41,770 nucleotides of DNA from Bacteroidales bacterium. Its GTDB lineage: Bacteria > Bacteroidota > Bacteroidia > Bacteroidales > P3. Below are positions 8,915-16,804 of this stretch, piece after piece; position 1 is the first letter of the stretch, and every line of letters starts with the position of its first letter. The notes beneath the pieces are model-generated. The model saw only the letters and a list, made by a program, of their open reading frames with translations. It was not told the origin of the DNA and searched no databases. The position numbers and the translations under genes were made by a program. The DNA is taken from contig JAGADZ010000042.1 of the NCBI GenBank assembly GCA_017613375.1, forward strand, positions 1 to 41,770, written 5' to 3'.

Positions 8915-10759
8915 ATGGACGAAAAAATGACTAACAACAAACAAGATAAAAAGTTCCGAGGACTCTCATTCGGCAAAATCATGCTTGCCTCCGCTGTCGG
9001 GACATTGATAGTGATGATCCTTATAGGTTTATTTAAACTTGTCGTTCTGTTAGGCATAGTAGGTTCCTCCTCATCCGAGACAGAACCTATAGCTGCGGAA
9101 TCCTTTCTAAAGATTGACTTAACAGAATCCATCCCTGAGCGTACTCCAGGAGACCTCGAAGCCATTCTTTCGCAAACGGAAGGTACAGGATTCAGTGACA
9201 TACTAAGAGGTCTTGATGCAGCCGCCACCGACAACAAAATCAAAGGCATATATCTTTATCTCGGAAGCACATACACTCTTTCATGGGGCAAGAGCGAAGA
9301 ACTCCGCGAAGCGTTGCTTGCTTTCCGAAAAAGCGGCAAACCCGTTCTTGCATATGCCGACGGATACAGTCAACAAGGTTATTACCTTGTATCCGCCGCA
9401 GACAGTATATATCTGAATCCGTCCGGATTGGTTGAATTCCGTGGAATTGGAGCAGAGGCAATGTTTTTCAAGGAAATGCTTGACAGGTTAGATGTCAAGA
9501 TTACCCTTATCCGTCCCAAGAACAACAGTTTTAAGAGTGCTGGAGAGACTTATACGATGAACCATATGAGCGATGCCAACCGCGAACAAATACGCCAATA
9601 CATAAAAAGCATATGGGGTCATGTGACAGAAAAAATATCTGAAACACGAAATATCAGTGTTGAGCGTCTCAACGTCCTTGCCGACAGCCTCTCGGCATGT
9701 CTTCCAGAAGATGCTCTGCAGAACGGTCTTGTAGACAAGCTCTGTTTTGAGAGCGATATTTCCACGACAATAAAGGAGGTATATAAAGGCAAGAAAATCG
9801 TCGAAATATCGAAATATCACCCAACAATCAAGAACAATATCAATGTCAAAGAACGCATAGCAATAATCTATGCTGAAGGCGATGTCAATATAGGGACAGG
9901 TACCGGGACAGGTGTATATTCAGACAAGATAGCGAAAGCCTTGAATGATGCTGCCAATGACGACAACATCAAAGCCATCGTACTCAGAGTCAATTCTCCT
10001 GGAGGAATGGTCACGGCATCGGAAATCATGACCCATGCCGTTGCGAATGCCAGAGCGAAAAAACCTGTCATCGTGTCAATGAGCGATGTCGCCGCATCGG
10101 CAGGTTACGAGATATCCTGCAATGCCACCTGCATAGTTGCCGAGCCGACAACAATAACAGGCTCCATAGGTGTTTTTGCCACCCTTCCAGAATTGGGCGG
10201 AACGTTGCGTCGCTATCTCGGCATAACAACAGATACAGCAAAAACCAACACCAACAGTACTGCATTGAGTATCATGCGTCCCATTTCACCCAGAGCACTC
10301 GAACTAATGCAACGCAATGTGGAAGATTTCTACACCGTCTTCATCGGGCGTGTGGCAAAAGGAAGAGACCTTGACGTGGATTTTGTAGACAGCATAGCAA
10401 GGGGACGAGTCTGGACTGGTTTGGACGCTCTTGAATTGGGACTTGTAGACACTCTCGGTGGATTGGAGACCGCCATAGCCATAGCCGCAAGAGAGGCCAA
10501 TATCAAAACCTACAGAGTTGTAGACTATCCTGTTAAAGAGACCCTGTGGGAGCAGATAATGAATATGCGTAAGAATTCATCAGGTACCCTTGCAATGACA
10601 TCAGAAAATATTCCTACGAGACCCACAATACAGCCCTCCACTCCCCTTATGGGCGACGGTGTATGGATTGGCGGGAACGCAGTGATCGAGACGCTTACCA
10701 GAATCTGTGAAACCCAAGGACTTCAAGCCCGCGTAGAGTTTATCCTTATAACAGAATAG
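8915..10759 (+). CDS. sppA: Signal peptide peptidase SppA, 67 kDa type
   Basis: 614 residues from the ATG at 8915. The frame is open upstream only to an ATT, and an ATG at 8927 is the alternative start. A membrane anchor lies at about residues 25-55 and is followed by two tandem S49 domains. SppA degrades cleaved signal peptides in the inner membrane by a Ser/Lys dyad. The Lys is in NNSFKSAGETYT of the first domain and the Ser in SDVAASAGYEISC of the second, as in the double-length (E. coli-like) form. GSIGVFATLP and GRVWTGLDALELGLVD are further family blocks. It starts a plus-strand run, with the next gene 14 bases after its stop. Confidence 0.94.
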   Translation: MDEKMTNNKQDKKFRGLSFGKIMLASAVGTLIVMILIGLFKLVVLLGIVGSSSSETEPIAAESFLKIDLTESIPERTPGDLEAILSQTEGTGFSDILRGLDAAATDNKIKGIYLYLGSTYTLSWGKSEELREALLAFRKSGKPVLAYADGYSQQGYYLVSAADSIYLNPSGLVEFRGIGAEAMFFKEMLDRLDVKITLIRPKNNSFKSAGETYTMNHMSDANREQIRQYIKSIWGHVTEKISETRNISVERLNVLADSLSACLPEDALQNGLVDKLCFESDISTTIKEVYKGKKIVEISKYHPTIKNNINVKERIAIIYAEGDVNIGTGTGTGVYSDKIAKALNDAANDDNIKAIVLRVNSPGGMVTASEIMTHAVANARAKKPVIVSMSDVAASAGYEISCNATCIVAEPTTITGSIGVFATLPELGGTLRRYLGITTDTAKTNTNSTALSIMRPISPRALELMQRNVEDFYTVFIGRVAKGRDLDVDFVDSIARGRVWTGLDALELGLVDTLGGLETAIAIAAREANIKTYRVVDYPVKETLWEQIMNMRKNSSGTLAMTSENIPTRPTIQPSTPLMGDGVWIGGNAVIETLTRICETQGLQARVEFILITE

Positions 10760-10773
10760 CGATATTAAAGATT

Positions 10774-11493
10774 ATGTATAGCAGAACGAAGATAATCATT
10801 ATTCTATTGTCGCTTGTTAATGCGGCAACATACTGCTATGCACAGTCCGACTACAACAATTCACGTCATTACACATTAGAGACAGCCACACGGAACTACA
10901 ATGCCGTATGGGTTGCCAACGGAGACACCGTCACCATGTATGACAACAACGGCAATGCAATAAAATGTCTCGACGGTTATTATGTATCCTGCCAAGAAGT
11001 CACCCAAGACATTTGGGAATACTATATGCACAATAATCCTTCAAAGATTAAGGGTTCAATGCTGCCAGTGACAAACATCACTCGTGCGATGGCTGATTCT
11101 TTATGTGTGGAAATATCTAAGACAACAGGTCTTGAATGGCGGCTTCCGACACGCGAGGAATGGCTTTTCTTCTATCATGGAGGCATTGTCAGCGAAGGGT
11201 ACATTTACAGTGGCAGCGACCATCCCGAATGGGTGGCCTGGTACAAAAAAAACAGCGGAGGCAAGTCTCATCCTGTAGAAGAAAAAATCGCCAATGAGTT
11301 AGGTCTGTTCGACATGCTTGGCAATGTGGCAGAGATGGTGACAGACGGTGACAATACCATTTTCATCGGTGGATGCTTTTTGGACCCCTCTCCAAAAAGA
11401 AATACAAATCACCTCTACACCACCCCACCGCCAGAAGCTTGCGGCCTAAGGCTTATATGTACCCATCCTATCATAATAGAGAAAGAAGAATAG
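10774..11493 (+). CDS. Secreted SUMF1/FGE-fold (C-type lectin-like) protein
   Basis: 239 residues with a signal peptide (cut near CYAQ, residue 24). The body keeps family landmarks in order: GYYVSCQEVTQDIWEYYM, a RAMADSLC segment, LEWRLPTREEWLFFYHGG, NELGLFDMLGNVAEMV and the closing GLRLI. It is shorter than active formylglycine-generating enzymes. The catalytic Cys pair that FGE carries after its RGGS strand is absent (here FIGGCFLDPSPK), so sulfatase activation is unlikely. The fold is probably a binding or structural domain in the periplasm or on the surface. It is sandwiched between sppA and aguB with gaps of 14 and 25 bases, so it is probably in the same transcript, although no functional link is evident. 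Confidence 0.82.
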   Translation: MYSRTKIIIILLSLVNAATYCYAQSDYNNSRHYTLETATRNYNAVWVANGDTVTMYDNNGNAIKCLDGYYVSCQEVTQDIWEYYMHNNPSKIKGSMLPVTNITRAMADSLCVEISKTTGLEWRLPTREEWLFFYHGGIVSEGYIYSGSDHPEWVAWYKKNSGGKSHPVEEKIANELGLFDMLGNVAEMVTDGDNTIFIGGCFLDPSPKRNTNHLYTTPPPEACGLRLICTHPIIIEKEE

Positions 11494-11518
11494 AACACTC
11501 AAAATAACAAAATATAAC

Positions 11519-12397
11519 ATGAGTATTGACCAGAGAAAAGTAAATGTAGGCATCGTTCAGATGTCCTGTGGCTCAGACAAAGAGCAAAACATTGCACGCT
11601 ACACTGAGAAAGTCCGCCAGCTTGCATCCGAAGGAGCCCAGATAATATGTCTTCAGGAGCTCTTTGCCTCATTATATTTCTGCGATGTTGAAGACTATCA
11701 CAACTTCCGCTATGCAGAACCCATTCCCGACGGTCCGACGACACAGCATTTTATGGCGTTGGCAAAAGAGCTCGAAGTGGTGATTATCTGCTCAATGTTT
11801 GAGAAACGTGCCGAAGGGCTGTATCACAATACCACGGCCGTAATAGATGCCGACGGTAGTTATCTCGGCAAATATCGCAAAATGCATATTCCCGACGACC
11901 CAGGATACTACGAGAAATTCTATTTCACTCCCGGTGATTTGGGATACAAAGTGTTCCAAACTCGTTATGCACGTATCGGAGTATTGATATGTTGGGACCA
12001 ATGGTATCCCGAAGCGTCACGTATCACCGCCCTTATGGGTGCCGAAATACTTTTCTATCCCACAGCCATTGGCTGGGCAACAGACCAAGATAAAGCAACC
12101 AACGACGAGCAATATCAGGCATGGCAGACTATACAACGCAGCCATGCCGTGGCTAACGGCGTTCCCGTAGTCAGCGTAAACCGTACAGGAAGAGAGGGTG
12201 ATATGCAGTTTTGGGGCGGTTCTTTTGTCACCAATGCTTTTGGACGGCTATTGTGGCAAGCACCTCATCTTGAGGAATGCACCCATATCCAGGAGCTGGA
12301 TCTTGCTGATAGCGACAAATACCGTCGTCACTGGCCATATCTGCGAGACCGCCGCATAGACAGTTACAGTCCAATTCTGAAAAGATATATTGATTAA
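11519..12397 (+). CDS. aguB: N-carbamoylputrescine amidase
   Basis: 292 residues. A nitrilase-fold carbon-nitrogen hydrolase that converts N-carbamoylputrescine to putrescine, CO2 and ammonia in the cytoplasm. The catalytic triad is visible: Glu47 in CLQELFAS, Lys121 in KYRKMHIPDDP and Cys158 in GVLICWDQWYPE. The active-site neighbourhood MHIPDDPGYYEKFYF and the C-terminal HWPYLRDRRIDSY are characteristic of AguB rather than other nitrilases. It is 64 bases upstream of aguA, the enzyme of the preceding step, so the two form the agmatine-to-putrescine route. The ATG at 11519 gives the normal short N-terminus before VNVGIVQMSC. Confidence 0.95.
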   Translation: MSIDQRKVNVGIVQMSCGSDKEQNIARYTEKVRQLASEGAQIICLQELFASLYFCDVEDYHNFRYAEPIPDGPTTQHFMALAKELEVVIICSMFEKRAEGLYHNTTAVIDADGSYLGKYRKMHIPDDPGYYEKFYFTPGDLGYKVFQTRYARIGVLICWDQWYPEASRITALMGAEILFYPTAIGWATDQDKATNDEQYQAWQTIQRSHAVANGVPVVSVNRTGREGDMQFWGGSFVTNAFGRLLWQAPHLEECTHIQELDLADSDKYRRHWPYLRDRRIDSYSPILKRYID

Positions 12398-12404
12398 GGA
12401 ATTC

Positions 12405-12447
12405 GTTTTCGTTGTATAATTATTAAAGTCTGAAACAGTTTTCGTTG
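12405..12447 (+). repeat. Two copies of GTTTTCGTTG in the aguB-aguA gap
   Basis: The 10-mer GTTTTCGTTG occurs at 12405-12414 and 12438-12447, 33 bases apart start to start, about three helical turns. Both lie in the 64-base gap before aguA. This could be an operator pair or chance. Confidence 0.4.
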
Positions 12448-12461
12448 AAAATATCCGATAT

Positions 12462-13505
12462 ATGATAATAACACCTACTCCAAAAGACCGCGGATTTTAC
12501 ATGCCTGCCGAATGGGCCAAACATGAAGCCACATGGCTCAGTTACCCACATAACGAAGATTCTTGGCCAGGTAAGATAGAGACTATTTTCTCTTCATACA
12601 ATCTTTTCATAAAGACCCTTACAGAAGTCGAGACAGTACATATAAATGTACTTGATGAAGAGATGGAGAAACGGGTCCGTCAGGCTCTTTACGATGCTGA
12701 TGCTTTCATGGTAAATGTAGAATTTCATCGTTTCCCGACCAACGATGCCTGGTGTCGTGACCACGGCCCCGCCTTTCTGCTGAACAGCAAGGTGGCAGGC
12801 ATGCGAGCCTTGGTAAACTGGGACCATAACGCATGGGGTGGCAAATACCCTTATGAATTAGACACACAGATACCAAAGCTTATAGCAAATCACACAGGCC
12901 TACCTATGTTTGAACCCCATATCGTTATGGAGGGTGGCTCTATAGATGTCAACGGCAAGGGCGACCTTCTAACGACGGAGTCGTGTCTGCTTAATCCAAA
13001 CCGTAATCCCAACCTCACCAAGGAGAATATAGAGCAGCACCTGCGTGCATACTACGGCGTAGACAATATCATTTGGCTTGGTGACGGCATTGTCGGAGAC
13101 GACACCGACGGTCATGTCGACGACCTGAGCCGTTTTGTCGCAGAAGACATAATCGTGACTGCTATCGAAGAAAACAAAAACGACGAGAACTACGAACCGT
13201 TGCAAGCAAATCTGAAAAGATTGAACTGTTGCCGTCTAAACAATGGCAAACAGCCCACCATCGTGGAACTTCCTATGCCGTCGCCAGTGATATGGGAAGA
13301 GCAACGACTGCCTGCATCATATGCAAATTTCTATATATGTAATGGATTAGTAATATTTCCTACCTATAAATGTGATAACGACACTCGTGCTGCCTATATT
13401 CTTGAGGAGTGTTTCCCGACACATGAGATAGTCGGCATCGATAGCACCGATATTATCTGGGGTCTTGGCAGCTTTCACTGCCTGAGTCAACAAATGCCAA
13501 TGTAG
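12462..13505 (+). CDS. aguA: Agmatine deiminase
   Basis: 347 residues, PF04371 (peptidyl-arginine-deiminase-like) family. It hydrolyses agmatine to N-carbamoylputrescine and ammonia. Family marks are FYMPAEWAKHEATWLSYPHN at the start, NDAWCRDHGPAFLLN, ALVNWDHNAWGGKYPYE, MEGGSIDVNGKGDLLTTESC, GDGIVGDDTDGHVDDLSRF with the catalytic His/Asp, and the nucleophile Cys340 in WGLGSFHCLSQQMP near the C-terminus. It follows aguB and ends 11 bases from the converging coiled-coil gene at 13517. An arginine decarboxylase supplying agmatine is not in the window. A pair of 10-base repeats lies just upstream. Confidence 0.96.
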   Translation: MIITPTPKDRGFYMPAEWAKHEATWLSYPHNEDSWPGKIETIFSSYNLFIKTLTEVETVHINVLDEEMEKRVRQALYDADAFMVNVEFHRFPTNDAWCRDHGPAFLLNSKVAGMRALVNWDHNAWGGKYPYELDTQIPKLIANHTGLPMFEPHIVMEGGSIDVNGKGDLLTTESCLLNPNRNPNLTKENIEQHLRAYYGVDNIIWLGDGIVGDDTDGHVDDLSRFVAEDIIVTAIEENKNDENYEPLQANLKRLNCCRLNNGKQPTIVELPMPSPVIWEEQRLPASYANFYICNGLVIFPTYKCDNDTRAAYILEECFPTHEIVGIDSTDIIWGLGSFHCLSQQMPM

Positions 13506-13516
13506 CTGCCCTGTTA

Positions 13517-13990
13517 TCACTCAGCATTTCTGCATTCTACAAGATCGTACTCCAATTCCGAAATACGCCGCTGAATTTTATTATTTTTATCTTCTAGCTC
13601 TTGTAAGAGAGAAACAAGTGAAGAATATATGTCATCCATAGATTTCGGAATTGAGATCTTATCAATTGACTCATTCTCAAGTTGGGCAATACGCAAGTTG
13701 GCTCTAATAAGCTGGTCCTTTAGTTGAGCAATTTGTTCGATTTGTGTTGTATCCGTAACAATAGTAGAGAGACGACATTCAACCAATTCATTCTCAAGAC
13801 TAGCAACTTTCAAGTTTGCTCGTCTTATTCTTTCATTTAATTCATTAATCTCGCTGATCAATCCTGTCATCTCTTCATAATAAATATATTTTGAGAAATC
13901 AACATTTTGAGGCTTTTTGTGTCTTTGAGCCATCACGCTCGTCACCATAAGTCCTACAAAGAACAAAAAAAACAGTATTTTTCTAAACAT
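13517..13990 (-). CDS. Secreted coiled-coil protein of unknown function
   Basis: 157 residues with a clear signal peptide (cut after VTSVMAQ, residue 22). The rest is almost all predicted coiled coil with a repeated heptad-like module: LKVASLENELVECR (about residues 60-75), LRIAQLENESIDK, then RISELEYDLVECR at the C-terminus. The ELVECR/DLVECR Cys could form a disulfide between chains. It is last in a three-gene unit after the kinase and the SUMF1-fold gene, with a 15-base gap. Its signal peptide is strikingly like that of the gene before it (FFVGLMVTSVMAQ against FFVCLLVTGVMAQ). No family is recognised. An oligomerising periplasmic partner or tether is inference. Confidence 0.8.
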   Translation of the reverse strand: MFRKILFFLFFVGLMVTSVMAQRHKKPQNVDFSKYIYYEEMTGLISEINELNERIRRANLKVASLENELVECRLSTIVTDTTQIEQIAQLKDQLIRANLRIAQLENESIDKISIPKSMDDIYSSLVSLLQELEDKNNKIQRRISELEYDLVECRNAE

Positions 13991-14005
13991 ATTAATAAAG
14001 TATCA

Positions 14006-14893
14006 TTACGGTATCATAACTACACGGAAACCTGTGAAGCTGTCTCCTGTTTCCGGATATTGGCAACCACGGTTGGCGACACGACAACTATGAACATTAT
14101 CCTGTCTGCTTCCGCCACGGCGGATACGAACCGCACCATTGTTAACACCTATTGGATTGACGGTTTGATTGCTTGGGTATCCCTCATAATCGAACCAGTC
14201 ATAACACCATTCCCAAACATTTCCGCTCATGTCATATAGACCCAAAGCATTGGGACGTTTCTGTCCAACAGGATGTACTTCATTGTTGCTATTAGCACTA
14301 TACCAACATACAATGTCAATCATATTGTTCCCTGCGAAAACAGCGTTGTCATTTTTTTTGCCACCCCTGGCAGCATATTCCCATTGTGCTTCGGTAGGCA
14401 GAGTAAAAGACATTCCAGTCTCTTCACTTAGACGACGGCAGAATTCCAAAGCCTCTTCCCAAGAGACATAATACATTGGATAATTATCTCCTATACCATA
14501 GAATCGAGCATAATCATAATCGCCATAGTGTTTATATTTTTGCTGGTATATGCTTGTACCCATAACTGCCTGCCAAAGGGCTTGTGTTACTTCAGTTGTG
14601 GCGATATAATAATCATCCAAGGTTACACGTCGCACATCAAACTCATCTTCATCACAGTCGTATTGTTCCGAGGTACATCCCATGAAGAAAGAGCCTCCTT
14701 CGACCTTAGCCATCTTAAAAGAGACACCATTGACGGTAAATGTTCTTGTATTGGATTGCGAATTATTTGCAGCTGGGCGATTGTTTGCCGGCTTGGACGG
14801 TTTTTTCGGCACAGCTATATTACTATTTTGAGCCATCACACCTGTCACCAACAAGCATACAAAGAATATGACAGCGAATAGTTTCTTATACAT
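14006..14893 (-). CDS. Secreted SUMF1/FGE-fold protein in the kinase cluster
   Basis: 295 residues from the ATG at 14893, which puts a signal peptide (cut after VTGVMAQ) at the N-terminus. A GTG at 14917 is open in frame but would overlap the kinase stop. After an Asn/Ala-rich linker comes a complete SUMF1-type domain: MAKVEGGSFFMGCTSEQYDC, YYIATTEVTQALWQAVMG, YVSWEEALEFCRRLSEETGM, TLPTEAQWEYAARGG, NALGLYDMSGNVWEWCYDWF, RIRRGGSRQDNVHSCR and TGFRVVM. In active FGE two Cys follow the GGS strand five residues apart; here only one Cys is in that region, so oxidation of sulfatases is doubtful. The fold is often used for ligand binding. It is 20 bases downstream of the kinase. Confidence 0.9.
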   Translation of the reverse strand: MYKKLFAVIFFVCLLVTGVMAQNSNIAVPKKPSKPANNRPAANNSQSNTRTFTVNGVSFKMAKVEGGSFFMGCTSEQYDCDEDEFDVRRVTLDDYYIATTEVTQALWQAVMGTSIYQQKYKHYGDYDYARFYGIGDNYPMYYVSWEEALEFCRRLSEETGMSFTLPTEAQWEYAARGGKKNDNAVFAGNNMIDIVCWYSANSNNEVHPVGQKRPNALGLYDMSGNVWEWCYDWFDYEGYPSNQTVNPIGVNNGAVRIRRGGSRQDNVHSCRVANRGCQYPETGDSFTGFRVVMIP

Positions 14894-14913
14894 ATGACTG
14901 TTTTTAATTATTT

Positions 14914-16572
14914 TCACAACATTTTTGTTATGCCATCTACGACATCAGCGAATTTCTTATTGCTATTCATATGGAACCATTCTCCATTGTAAGGAGCGTT
15001 ATCTTTGAACTTGCCTACGAAATAAACATTCTCAATAGGATTCTTGAACTTGCCTTCAACAAACGCGTCATTTTCAAAAAATCCATCAAACGTAATTCCA
15101 TTTACATATATAAGGGTACCTTTACCGTCACGTATACCCATTTTCATCCTACCATTATAAGTCTCTCTTCCATCCTTGTCATCCGGGGAATAACGCAACT
15201 CTCCATGACCATCCATGACACTGTCCAACGTGGCACGTCCATACCAGAGTCCATCAGGCACTTTCATACCTCTCACCCTAATATAATCTGAATTATCAGC
15301 ATTAGGTGAATCAGGCCCTCCTTCAGATTTGCCACCAGAAACCAAAACAATTATCAGTACAATGGCCAATACTCCTAAAATTGAACCAATAATCAAGCCT
15401 TTATGTGATTTTTTATTTGGTTTTTCATTTGGTTTGTCCTTCGTTTCCTTATTTGGCTTTTCACTTGGTTTATTCTTTGGTTCTTTATTTGGTTTAGCAA
15501 CTGGTTTATTGTTTGTTTTTTTCTTTTTATCCTTGCCTGGAATGGAGTTCTCCAACATCTCTGCGACAGATTCCTGAGGAACAGTGAATTTCAATTCTGT
15601 ACTCTCTGAAACAGGTGCGGCGACTGATGGACTCCTAAACTCCGTAGACTCGGACACCGGTGTCCCCACTGACGGTTCCGAAAGGGCTTCCAAAAATTCT
15701 TTCACAGACTGATAGCGGTCCTTACGACGAAAAGCCATGGCTTTACGCACGACATCAATAGTATGCGGACTGACACCTACAGCATTCATATTCCTCTGCA
15801 AGAAGTCCTCGTCATTCATCAGTTCAGAAGCCGACAGGGGGCGTTTTCCCGTAAGCATTTTGAAGAGCGTCGCACCGAGAGCATAGATATCAAGAGTGGC
15901 AGGGAATGTACCATCCTGACGATAATCGGCCTGCTCTATAGGAGCATAACCCATAGTACCGAGACCGAGCGTGGTGCTGCTCTCCGGCTCACCGTTTTCA
16001 TCGTACTGTTTCGACAATCCGAAATCAATTAAAACTATGCGTCCGTCATTGGTACACATAATATTACCCGGCTTCATATCAAGATGAAGCATCTGATGCT
16101 CATGCATATATTGCAAAGCCGAACCTATCTGTTTTATCGCTCCAAGTGCATCCTTTTCCATCATATATCCAAGACTGGTAATACGTTGGTCGAGGCTTTC
16201 TCCTTCCAGATACTCCATGACATAGTAGGTAGTATTGTTCTCGTCGAAGATAGAGAGCACTTTTACAATATTGGGGTGATTCAGATGGCTGAGATTTTCT
16301 GCTTCCTTACGGAATTTACGACGATAGTTTTGAACCATTGATATGTCGCTTCCTTCAACCCATGAGCCATCAGCACCGCGAGCGTTCATTTCGTTCATAA
16401 AGAACTCCTTGACAGCCACTTTTACGGTGGTCTTCAGAGAGCCCAAATCGCCTGCAATACTCATCTGAGTCGAAGCTCTGTAAGTCACACCGAAAGAGCC
16501 CTGTCCAAGGACTTTCTCTAATACATATTTCCCATTATAAAGCGTTGCACCGTATGGTAGAATATTTCCCAT
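14914..16572 (-). CDS. Membrane serine/threonine protein kinase with periplasmic MORN-like repeats
   Basis: 552 residues. The cytoplasmic kinase domain (about residues 15-290) has the glycine loop LGQGSFGVTYRA (22-33), the ATP-binding Lys55 in VAVKEFF, catalytic loop HLDMKPGNIM (Asp165; HLD in place of HRD), DFG at 183-185 and the substrate-lobe motif GTMGYAPIEQ. A Ser/Thr-rich linker with two PVSEST copies leads to a Lys/Pro/Asn-rich stretch (KPNKEPKNKPSEKPNKETKD), then one membrane helix near residues 390-412. The C-terminus has MORN-like repeats (GLWYGRATL, GHGELRY, YNGRMKMGIRDGKGTLIY, FDGFFENDAF, VGKFKDNAPYNGEW). It heads a three-gene unit whose other products are exported. Sensing outside and phosphorylation inside is inference from topology. 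Confidence 0.93.
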   Translation of the reverse strand: MGNILPYGATLYNGKYVLEKVLGQGSFGVTYRASTQMSIAGDLGSLKTTVKVAVKEFFMNEMNARGADGSWVEGSDISMVQNYRRKFRKEAENLSHLNHPNIVKVLSIFDENNTTYYVMEYLEGESLDQRITSLGYMMEKDALGAIKQIGSALQYMHEHQMLHLDMKPGNIMCTNDGRIVLIDFGLSKQYDENGEPESSTTLGLGTMGYAPIEQADYRQDGTFPATLDIYALGATLFKMLTGKRPLSASELMNDEDFLQRNMNAVGVSPHTIDVVRKAMAFRRKDRYQSVKEFLEALSEPSVGTPVSESTEFRSPSVAAPVSESTELKFTVPQESVAEMLENSIPGKDKKKKTNNKPVAKPNKEPKNKPSEKPNKETKDKPNEKPNKKSHKGLIIGSILGVLAIVLIIVLVSGGKSEGGPDSPNADNSDYIRVRGMKVPDGLWYGRATLDSVMDGHGELRYSPDDKDGRETYNGRMKMGIRDGKGTLIYVNGITFDGFFENDAFVEGKFKNPIENVYFVGKFKDNAPYNGEWFHMNSNKKFADVVDGITKML

Positions 16573-16628
16573 ATTATAATATATTATTTATTAATTCGTT
16601 ATATAATAATGTAAAAAAAAACGATGTG

Positions 16629-16660
16629 CAAAGTTACGACATTTTTTTCATGTAACAAGG
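16629..16660 (-). promoter_or_regulatory. Bacteroidota -33/-7 promoter of the kinase cluster
   Basis: Minus-strand TAACTTTG (16636-16629) matches TAnnTTTG. Exactly 19 bases upstream is TTG (16658-16656) in the context TTTCCTTG, the expected -33 element at the expected spacing. The predicted transcript starts about 50 bases before the kinase ATG at 16572. Confidence 0.65.
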
Positions 16661-16804
16661 AAATATGTGCGATATTTTCGAAAGCCAAAAATAAAGCATT
16701 AAAAAACTGTATTTTATAGCATATTATCACTTGTATGTACAATAGACGATAACATGCCAACAGTACGTTTTGCTTTTGTACTAAAAAGATTTATCATCGA
16801 AGCG

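Noticed and set aside
15420-15540. Repetitive TTTGGTTT-rich DNA resembling a small repeat array
   Set aside because: It codes for the Lys/Pro/Asn-rich linker of the kinase; it is a low-complexity coding repeat, not a CRISPR or mobile element.
10774-16572. Diversity-generating retroelement, suggested by two C-lectin/SUMF1-fold proteins
   Set aside because: No reverse transcriptase, template repeat or adenine-biased variable repeat is visible in the window.
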